64,000 nucleotides of DNA from Leptospirillum ferrooxidans C2-3. Its GTDB lineage: Bacteria > Nitrospirota > Leptospirillia > Leptospirillales > Leptospirillaceae. The translations under genes were made by a program, and so were the position numbers. This document shows positions 1 through 5,758 of this stretch, one piece after another. A model generated the notes under the pieces. That model had not been told where the DNA came from. It searched no databases and was given only the letters and a program-made list of their open reading frames with translations. The DNA lies in assembly GCF_000284315.1 (NCBI RefSeq), contig NC_017094.1:248001-312000 (forward strand), written 5' to 3'. The stretch's first letter is position 1. Each line of letters opens with the position of its first letter.

Positions 1-798
1 GAGGTTGTTCGTCTGGTTCACAAGGCCGGAGCACTGGTTTATATGGACGGTGCGAACATGAATGCCTTTCTGGGTGTGCTGAAGCCGGGCGATCTGGGAT
101 TCGACATTGTTCATATCAATACCCACAAGACATTGGCGACTCCTCATGGCGGCGGAGGTCCGGGTTCAGGGCCGGTGGGTGTGAAATCCCATCTTGCACC
201 CTTTCTGCCAACACCTGTCATTGTCAAGATGAACCATGTCTACTCCTTTGCAAATCCGGAAGATTCCTCTTCGATTGGTCCGGTCCGATCCTTTCTTGGG
301 TCGACCGGGGTGTTGCTCAGAGCTCTATCCTATGTCCTTTTGCTGGGCAGGGAGGGGCTTCCGAGAGTGGCTCTGTATGCATTGCTGAATGCAAACTACC
401 TGAAAAAAAAGCTCGATGGAGTCTTGCCTGGGGAGGGCCCTGGTTTGTGCGCCCATGAATTTGTTCTTTCTGCCAAGCCTCTGGCTGCGTTCGGAGTGCA
501 TGCGGGTGATCTTGCGAAAGGATTGCTCGATGCGGGATATTATGCGCCAACGATCCACTTCCCTCTCATTGTGCCGGAAGCATTGATGATCGAACCGACG
601 GAGTGTGAGAGCAAGTCCATGCTGGATGCATTTGCCGAGGATTTTTCAAGGATCGTGGAAAAGGCAGCACTCCATCCGTCCGAGATTCTCTCTGCGCCGT
701 TGCGGACTCCGGTATCCCGTCCGGATGAAGTTCTGGCGGCCAGGGACCCGGTGTTAAAAGATCCGACTGTTTCTTCTGGAAATCTCCGGAAGGATTGA
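1..798 (+). CDS. gcvPB: Glycine dehydrogenase (decarboxylating) subunit 2, C-terminal part
   Basis: The open frame runs in from the left edge, so about 265 C-terminal residues are seen. The stretch with DGANMNAF, then NTHKTLATPHGGGGPGSGP, is the signature of the P-protein of the glycine cleavage system; the lysine of HKT is the expected pyridoxal-phosphate lysine. P-protein decarboxylates glycine and passes the aminomethyl group to the lipoyl arm of H-protein. Two-subunit P-proteins (GcvPA plus GcvPB) place this active site in GcvPB, and the C-terminal part (PTIHFPLIVPEALMIEPTE) ends as in that family. The stop overlaps the start of a lipoyl-metabolism gene, which fits the need of this pathway for lipoylated H-protein. 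Confidence 0.93.
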   Translation, partial: EVVRLVHKAGALVYMDGANMNAFLGVLKPGDLGFDIVHINTHKTLATPHGGGGPGSGPVGVKSHLAPFLPTPVIVKMNHVYSFANPEDSSSIGPVRSFLGSTGVLLRALSYVLLLGREGLPRVALYALLNANYLKKKLDGVLPGEGPGLCAHEFVLSAKPLAAFGVHAGDLAKGLLDAGYYAPTIHFPLIVPEALMIEPTECESKSMLDAFAEDFSRIVEKAALHPSEILSAPLRTPVSRPDEVLAARDPVLKDPTVSSGNLRKD

Positions 799-1445
799 TG
801 CTGCGCCCAGGAAAGAAAATCGCCATCCCGCTTTTTTCAGACCACATGCGGGGGGCATCGGAGCAAATGGGCATGGATCAATCTCTTCTGGAGGGAATGG
901 CCACTCTCTCAAAGGATGACAAGATCTTTTATAGCCTTTTGAGAACCTACCGGATTGCTCCAGGGCAGGTTACAGTTGGCCGGACGTATCGAGGAACTCC
1001 ACCTGAAGACTGGAGAGTGGAGAATGGCCGTTGGGTTGTTCGTCCAACAGGAGGAGGTGCGGTTCTCCATGGTCAGGATCTCTGTTTTTCCCTTATGATG
1101 CCGATTCGTCCACGGATGGTTCTTGTCGATCTCTATGGATTTCTGCATATTTTTTTGGGAAAGTTTGTTGGAGATTTGGGAATAGAATCCTCTCTTGGTG
1201 GAAAGCCCGAAAGGGCGCATGATGGCCGTGGAACCTGTTTTTCGGAACCTGTTTGTGGGGATTTGATCTCAAACTCGAAAAAAATTCTGGGAGGGGCCAT
1301 CCGGATGGGTCGGTCGGGTTTCCTCTACCAGGGCTCTCTTCTGGTGGAAGGTTTTTCTCCTCTGGAGATTCAGGACCGCTTTCTATCGTGGTACAGGGGT
1401 GCCAATCGTCTTTTCCTTCATGATGGGGTTCTTGTGTGTCAATGA
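798..1445 (+). CDS. LplA/LipM-family lipoate-protein ligase or octanoyltransferase
   Basis: About 215 residues of the biotin/lipoate protein ligase fold. Visible motifs are the RPTGGGAVLHG loop and an SKKILGGAIRMG segment, whose lysine aligns with the conserved acyl-binding lysine. A cysteine in GTCFSEP lies where LipM-type octanoyltransferases keep their nucleophile, so LipM-like transfer is possible as well as ATP-dependent ligation. The ATG at 798 overlaps the gcvPB stop (ATGA); a TTG at 795 is an alternative. The coupling suggests that it supplies lipoyl groups to the glycine cleavage H-protein. The choice between ligase and octanoyltransferase cannot be settled from sequence alone. Confidence 0.8.
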   Translation: MLRPGKKIAIPLFSDHMRGASEQMGMDQSLLEGMATLSKDDKIFYSLLRTYRIAPGQVTVGRTYRGTPPEDWRVENGRWVVRPTGGGAVLHGQDLCFSLMMPIRPRMVLVDLYGFLHIFLGKFVGDLGIESSLGGKPERAHDGRGTCFSEPVCGDLISNSKKILGGAIRMGRSGFLYQGSLLVEGFSPLEIQDRFLSWYRGANRLFLHDGVLVCQ

Positions 1446-1493
1446 GTGAGGCGTTTTCGGACCGTGTCCATGTTTCAATAGAGGGGAGACCTG

Positions 1494-1883
1494 ATGGTTT
1501 GGATCAATACGCGGGTGGAATGCGAGAAACTTGCTGACGGGATGGAAATCGCAGAGGATGTCCTTGATTCATCCGGAAGGATTTTGCTGAAAGCCCCCCA
1601 GACGGTGAACGGTTCCCTGAAAAAAATTCTCGGCTCCAGGGGGGTGCTGTCGGTTGTTACCCGAACATGGAGGGATAAAGAGTCAGATGAGCTTCTTCTG
1701 GAGCTCAGGATGGAAATTGCTGCCTTATGTGACAGACATCGATATCTGAAAGACGATCCGCGACGAATGGATTCTGTGAAGCTCTTTGCGAGAGCCTTTG
1801 AGCTTTCAAAAAAGATCTGTTTGCCACCTGGGGAGAGTCTTTGCAATCAACTACCCACCACTAAACAAGGAGAACGGTTGTAA
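1494..1883 (+). CDS. Small protein with HD-GYP N-terminal-like domain, 3' end replaced by a TnpB element
   Basis: 129 codons preceded by GAGGGGAG. The first 60 residues (EKLADGMEIAEDVLDSSGRILLKAP and the following GSRGVLSVVV-like strand) resemble the small beta domain found in front of many HD-GYP/HDOD proteins (DUF3391-like); the rest is helical and not recognised. The last ten or so codons, from CAA at 1848 to the TAA at 1881, lie inside the right end of a TnpB element, so the present C-terminus is probably not the ancestral one. Removing the element in silico gives a protein ending LCNKHG with a TGA overlapping the ATG of the downstream HDOD gene. A role together with that HDOD protein is inferred from position only. 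Confidence 0.6.
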   Translation: MVWINTRVECEKLADGMEIAEDVLDSSGRILLKAPQTVNGSLKKILGSRGVLSVVTRTWRDKESDELLLELRMEIAALCDRHRYLKDDPRRMDSVKLFARAFELSKKICLPPGESLCNQLPTTKQGERL

Positions 1884-1980
1884 CGGGGTTTTGCAGTTCA
1901 AGCGTTCAATTCAGACTGCGATAGGCGGGTTGATGGTCGCCTTGAAACGGATATTTCGTGCGGCATTGATGTCCGTATTT
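1831..1980 (-). ncRNA. Possible omega-RNA: tnpB 3' end, element right end and flanking guide
   Basis: In IS200/IS605 elements the TnpB guide RNA overlaps the tnpB 3' end and the right end, and its guide is the host DNA just past the element border. By analogy the scaffold would end at 1847 and the guide would be the 16 nt from 1846 down to 1831 (TTGCAAAGACTCTCCC on the minus strand). The sequence shows the right-end tip, a 5-bp GCAGT/ACTGC pairing at 1893-1919 and a TTGAA repeat. The 5' boundary is arbitrary. With the effector truncated, this may be a fossil. Confidence 0.25.
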
Positions 1981-2686
1981 TCAATATGTTCGCATTCTTG
2001 ACAGGAGAGTTGGTCTTGAGACTTTCGGTTGTCTTTTTCGCAATGTCTACACACAGAGCATGTGCGGGAGGTGTTTCGTGGATCAATCAGAACCACGGGA
2101 ACCCCTTCCAGAACAGCCTTGTAGGTGATAAAGCGTCTCAACTGGTTAAACGCCCATTTTCCGAATCGTTCCTTTTGGCTCTTTCCAACCATTGTCCGGC
2201 CGTTGAATCCCTTGAGATCCTCAAGGGCAATACCTCGTCCGGTGCCTTTTGCCTTGGAAACGATTCGTTTGGAAAGACAGTGATTCGTGTCTTTTTTAAA
2301 TCGCGTTTCTTTGCCAGACGCTTTTTTCAGGGTGTGGATCTTTTTCCGAACCTGATCCACCCCTTCTCCGGAGAACGATTCTCCATCGGAGTCGGTGGAA
2401 AGATGGACGATCCCCATATCGACTCCGAGAAACTCTTCGGGGTCATACGGTGTTCCGGTCTCGAAGGACTTTCTGGAAATCCAGTTGCAGGCGTCGTTGA
2501 AAGTCTCGATCGTCTCAAGAAGAGACTTGGCCTGTTCTTTGGTCGGGGTCAGTTTGACCTTCAATGTTTTTTTCATAAGCTCATCATGGGATATACATTG
2601 TCTCATGTAAATCGCTAACAAATAAGGAGAAGCGCATTCCTACCCTCTCCTGATGGAACGACCATCCAGGAGAGGGTATCCTGCGC
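1847..2686 (-). mobile_element. IS200/IS605-family tnpB-only element (IS1341 type), degenerate
   Basis: No tnpA (Y1 transposase) is present; the element consists of one tnpB on the minus strand and two ends. Read on the minus strand, the right end finishes GTGGTGGGTAGTTGA, similar to IS605-type right ends, next to host sequence TTGCAAAG. The left end carries a strong subterminal hairpin and is preceded by host sequence GTTTA. These borders are inferred: joining the two flanks gives a continuous host frame with an ATGA junction. No target duplication is expected for this family. It probably moved with a TnpA supplied in trans and now looks inactive, because tnpB is internally deleted. Confidence 0.6.
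1911..2576 (-). CDS. tnpB: TnpB-family RuvC nuclease, internally deleted
   Basis: The frame starts at the ATG of MKKTLKVKLTPTKEQ, a classic TnpB N-terminus; a TTG at 2621 would add 15 residues without a ribosome site. At about 221 residues it is far shorter than the usual 370-400. The N-terminal helix (CNWISRKSFETGTP) jumps directly to the first RuvC strand (FLGVDMGIVHLSTDSDGE), so about 100 residues of wedge/recognition region are missing, and the RRRK-rich helix after it is shortened. All three RuvC acidic residues remain (GVDMG, ALEDLKG, NTDINAARN), as do the zinc-knuckle CSVC and CQEC pairs. TnpB is an RNA-guided nuclease; without its nucleic-acid recognition lobe this copy is probably inactive. 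Confidence 0.8.
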   Translation of the reverse strand: MKKTLKVKLTPTKEQAKSLLETIETFNDACNWISRKSFETGTPYDPEEFLGVDMGIVHLSTDSDGESFSGEGVDQVRKKIHTLKKASGKETRFKKDTNHCLSKRIVSKAKGTGRGIALEDLKGFNGRTMVGKSQKERFGKWAFNQLRRFITYKAVLEGVPVVLIDPRNTSRTCSVCRHCEKDNRKSQDQLSCQECEHIENTDINAARNIRFKATINPPIAV

Positions 2687-2687
2687 T
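2631..2687 (+). repeat. Long hairpin at the left end of the TnpB element
   Basis: AGCGCA (2631-2636) pairs with TGCGCT (2682-2687), TACCCTCTCCTG (2641-2652) pairs with CAGGAGAGGGTA (2667-2678), and ATGG pairs with CCAT inside, leaving the loop AACGA. That is 22 base pairs in 57 nt with one small internal loop and one bulge. No T-run follows on either strand, so it is not a simple terminator. It lies where IS200/IS605 elements carry the subterminal left-end hairpin recognised by TnpA. Confidence 0.7.
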
Positions 2688-2695
2688 AAACACGG

Positions 2696-3571
2696 ATGAA
2701 AGATAATGACCTCCTGATGGAAACGAAGGTCAATCCTTCCTTTCAGGTTTTTCTGGAAACGCTTTCTGTTTTGCCGGCCATTTCCCCTTTGTCTAATAAG
2801 CTCTTTACCATCATTGATGATCCAAATGTTTCTATCGCAGTCATTGGCAGCTTGATTGCGGAAGATCCGGGTCTGGCTTCGCGTCTGATTACGGTTGCAA
2901 ACTCTCCTTTCTATCCGTTTTCCGAAAAGGTGTCGACCATCCGTGGCGCTCTGGTCCGCTTGGGTCTTGTGACCGTACGGGGGATTCTTCTGACGACATC
3001 TCTTTTTGACAGGGTCAAGCATCAACCTGGAGTTTTTGAACTCTGGAAGCACTCGCTGGGGGTTTCAAGAGTTGCAAAGAACCTTTCCCTTCGCCTTGAG
3101 GGGGTCATGAACCCGGATGAAGCCACCCTTTCAGGTCTTTTGCATGATATCGGCAAGCTTCCCTTTTTGATATTCAAGCCTCAACGGATGGAGTCCATCT
3201 GGAAAGGGTTACCCAGATCGGGGAAAGATTCCGACTGGGAGCTTGAAGAATTTGGACTGAGCCATGACCAGCTGGGCGGGCGCCTTCTCACTCAATGGAA
3301 ATTTCCTGAAGTGATCCGAGACTCCATTCGTTGGCACCACCGTCCTGAAAAATGCCCTGTCAAGTCGAGACGGTCCTCCGCTCTGGTCGGTCTGGCCGAT
3401 ACCATTTGCCGGGGGGTTGGCATTGGCCATGCGGATTTCCCTTATCTGGACGCTCCGATCGGAGCATTTCTGGATGTTCTGGAAATGCGGGGTGAGGAGA
3501 TTGTTCCGGTAATTCAGGAGGTTGTGGGAGATCGGGACATGATTGAAATGGCCAGCAGGGAGATATTCTGA
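2696..3571 (+). CDS. HDOD-domain signalling protein
   Basis: 291 residues almost entirely made of an HDOD domain, an HD-related fold common in motility and signalling loci but usually lacking phosphodiesterase activity. Typical segments are LPAISPLSNKLFTIIDDPNVS, LIAEDPGLASRLITVANSPFY and LSGLLHDIGKL. The second half keeps HDxGK and later HH/H residues (WHHRPE), so some metal binding is possible. The ATG at 2696 would have overlapped the stop of the preceding gene before the TnpB insertion; an ATG at 2717 is an alternative start. The gene is followed directly by queG. Confidence 0.85.
   Translation: MKDNDLLMETKVNPSFQVFLETLSVLPAISPLSNKLFTIIDDPNVSIAVIGSLIAEDPGLASRLITVANSPFYPFSEKVSTIRGALVRLGLVTVRGILLTTSLFDRVKHQPGVFELWKHSLGVSRVAKNLSLRLEGVMNPDEATLSGLLHDIGKLPFLIFKPQRMESIWKGLPRSGKDSDWELEEFGLSHDQLGGRLLTQWKFPEVIRDSIRWHHRPEKCPVKSRRSSALVGLADTICRGVGIGHADFPYLDAPIGAFLDVLEMRGEEIVPVIQEVVGDRDMIEMASREIF
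3557..3570 (+). promoter_or_regulatory. Ribosome site and CTG codon that set the queG start
   Basis: AGGGAG (3557-3562) lies five bases before CTG (3568-3570), whose last two bases are the first two of the HDOD stop TGA. No ATG, GTG or TTG occurs in the queG frame between the upstream stop (3544-3546) and ATG 3733, although the intervening codons encode conserved QueG sequence. Confidence 0.6.
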
Positions 3572-4506
3572 CGGAACTTGACGGATTCCCGGGCTCCCCA
3601 CCGAATGACCCGGCACCTCTTGTTCGTGCGCTGTCCTCTTTTTTTACGGATTTTTCGATTCTTCTGGATCCAGCGGCATCTGAAGATTTTCCTTTTTTTC
3701 TGGAATGGCTCCGTCAGGGGAATCATGGATCAATGTCCTTCCTTGAGAGAAATCCCCATCGTCGCCGTTCCATTTCTGACGGATATCCGGGCTACCGCAC
3801 TGCAGTATTGGCACTTTTGCCGTCGGACAAGAAACTTCCGATTCCTGAGACAGCCGCCATAAAAGTGAGGGTGGCGAGGTATGCCGTTGGGGAGGACTAT
3901 CATTGTGTCTTTGAGGAAAGGTTCAAATCTGTTCTCAATGAGATCAGACCACTGCTCCAAAAGGGGGACAAGCCTCTGATCAAGCCGGATCATGGGGCAA
4001 TCCTTGAAAAATCCCTGGCCCAACAAGCGGGGCTTGGCCGCATCGGCCGCCATACCCTGTTGATCCACCGTAAGATGGGAACACGTTTTACGATCGGGGT
4101 TCTGCTCCTGAAAACGCCATTTTCATCATGGAGACCTCCCCTTGAAGATTTTATGCCGTGTGGATCCTGTACCCTTTGTCTTGACAGTTGCCCAACAGAA
4201 GCGTTTAGCGGTCCTTTCCGGCTTGATGCGCGAAAGTGCCTTTCGTATTTGACGATTGAGTCACCAAAATCGGAGAATCCCGGAAAGATTCCTGTGGATG
4301 TCGCTCAGAACTGGATTTTCGGATGTGATATTTGCCAGGAAGTTTGCCCATATAATGCTCCCTCCGGAGCGTTTTCCGGTGGGGAGGCTATTGTCCGTTC
4401 TCCGACGGATCTTATTAGGCTGGTCAAGGAGAATCCTTCTCTTCAGAGGGCGGGTTTTCCCGCTCTTTGGAAGCGGTATGAAGAAATAAGGGGGCAATCA
4501 GGATGA
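3568..4506 (+). CDS. queG: Epoxyqueuosine reductase QueG
   Basis: QueG reduces epoxyqueuosine to queuosine in tRNA using cobalamin and two [4Fe-4S] clusters. The cluster ligands are CGSCTLCLDSCP and CDICQEVCPYN; KPDHGAILEKSLAQQAGLGRIGRHT holds the conserved aspartate and substrate-loop region. An ATG at 3733 would give 257 residues but would cut off FFLEWLRQGNHGS, which matches the conserved AWLxxGYHGEM-type N-terminus of the family. Extending to the CTG at 3568, with its AGGGAG, gives 312 residues. The C-terminal HEAT extension seen in some QueG proteins is absent. Translation is probably coupled to the HDOD gene. Confidence 0.88.
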   Translation: MTELDGFPGSPPNDPAPLVRALSSFFTDFSILLDPAASEDFPFFLEWLRQGNHGSMSFLERNPHRRRSISDGYPGYRTAVLALLPSDKKLPIPETAAIKVRVARYAVGEDYHCVFEERFKSVLNEIRPLLQKGDKPLIKPDHGAILEKSLAQQAGLGRIGRHTLLIHRKMGTRFTIGVLLLKTPFSSWRPPLEDFMPCGSCTLCLDSCPTEAFSGPFRLDARKCLSYLTIESPKSENPGKIPVDVAQNWIFGCDICQEVCPYNAPSGAFSGGEAIVRSPTDLIRLVKENPSLQRAGFPALWKRYEEIRGQSG

Positions 4507-4534
4507 AATTTTCCAAAGTGATGCAGAGAGGCTT

Positions 4535-5614
4535 ATGACATCTGAATTTATCGGACAGGCCGCTTCCCTTAAAAAGCTTCAGGAACTTTTGGTGCGTGTG
4601 GCCAAAAGCAATTCGACGCTCTTGATCACAGGAGAAAGCGGTACCGGGAAAGAGCGTGTGGCGAGAATGGTCCATGGGATGAGTTCCCGTCAGAATCATC
4701 CCTTTATTCCGGTAAACTGCGGGGCCATTCCTGAAGGGCTGATTGAGAGTGAACTTTTTGGTCATGAAAAAGGGTCTTTCACCGGTGCCCTTTCACAACG
4801 TCCCGGTCGTTTTGAGCTGGCAGAGGGAGGAACCCTTTTTCTGGATGAAATCGGGGAACTGCCTCTGTCGTTGCAGGTCAAGCTTCTCAGGGTTCTTCAG
4901 GAAAGGACCTATGAACGGGTCGGCTCCGCCACTCAAAGAAAGGCCGATATCCGGATTCTTGCGGCAACCCATAGGAATCTTGAACAAATGGTTGCGACAG
5001 GGCAGTTCCGGGAAGATCTTTATTACAGGATTTCTGTCATACCAGTCGAGATTCCTCCGCTTCGCCAGCGTACCGAAGATATTCCCCTCTTGGTGGACTA
5101 CTTTGTCAGCCGATGGGTGCGGGAGGAAAGAGGTGAGCCTGTTCGTTTTTCGATTCCGGTGATGGATATCTTTTGCCGATACCCATGGCCAGGAAACATT
5201 CGCGAGCTCGAAAATCTTGTGGAGAGATTTCTGGTCCTGAAAGCCGGAGAAATGGTCCATCCGGAAGATCTTCCTGAAAAGTTTTCCCATGCGGCCGCTT
5301 GTCTTGAAGAACAGCCTGAAGAGTTTTCGGTTTCTTCAGAAGCTCTCAAAGGTGCACTCATTCCTTCTGTCTCATCAGGTGGAGATATGGCCAGTGCTTT
5401 TGGGGAGATCATTTCAAATACGGTTGAACATATCGATCTTTCAAACATGCTTGCTGAAATTGAACGTGATCTGATTCAGAAAGCCCTCGAAAGATTTGGA
5501 GGGAACAAGACCAAGGCTTCAGAGTTTTTGGGGATGAACCGGACCACCCTCATTGAAAAACTGAAGCGGCTCCGACTAGGGGGCCCGCCGGATTTATCCG
5601 AGATGGACGGCTAG
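4535..5614 (+). CDS. Sigma-54 activator lacking a receiver domain (FlrA/FleQ-like)
   Basis: 359 residues. The AAA+ domain begins at residue 4: Walker [10 protein letters not shown]1 loop GSFTGA (instead of GAFTGA), Walker B GTLFLDEIGE, and arginine-finger region REDLYYR. A Fis-type helix-turn-helix closes the protein (GGNKTKASEFLGMNRTTLIEKLKRL). Such proteins remodel sigma-54 RNA polymerase. There is no N-terminal sensory domain, so activity would be set by its amount or by a partner such as FlhG, which restrains FleQ/FlrA in other polar-flagellate bacteria. It lies upstream of an FlrB/FlrC-like pair and of three sigma-54 promoters, which supports a flagellar master-regulator role by inference. 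Confidence 0.85.
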   Translation: MTSEFIGQAASLKKLQELLVRVAKSNSTLLITGESGTGKERVARMVHGMSSRQNHPFIPVNCGAIPEGLIESELFGHEKGSFTGALSQRPGRFELAEGGTLFLDEIGELPLSLQVKLLRVLQERTYERVGSATQRKADIRILAATHRNLEQMVATGQFREDLYYRISVIPVEIPPLRQRTEDIPLLVDYFVSRWVREERGEPVRFSIPVMDIFCRYPWPGNIRELENLVERFLVLKAGEMVHPEDLPEKFSHAAACLEEQPEEFSVSSEALKGALIPSVSSGGDMASAFGEIISNTVEHIDLSNMLAEIERDLIQKALERFGGNKTKASEFLGMNRTTLIEKLKRLRLGGPPDLSEMDG

Positions 5615-5758
5615 AACACTCCTTTCTCAATATCCCCTCCCGGTTTTCCCCTCTCCTTATTCTTCGGCATGAATATTGCTGAATCCAGAGTGTGATCAGA
5701 ATCCCAAACGACCAATTCGGTTATGGGGGGACACTTCCTGTGGCAATCCGATTGATGC

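Noticed and set aside
1986-2618. 210-codon plus-strand frame opposite tnpB
   Set aside because: It mirrors the minus-strand tnpB, whose residues match the family; the plus-strand product shows no recognisable domain.
5735-5752. TGGCAATCCGATTGAT before the TPR gene as a sigma-54 site
   Set aside because: The GC doublet is not ten bases after GG; only the first half matches.
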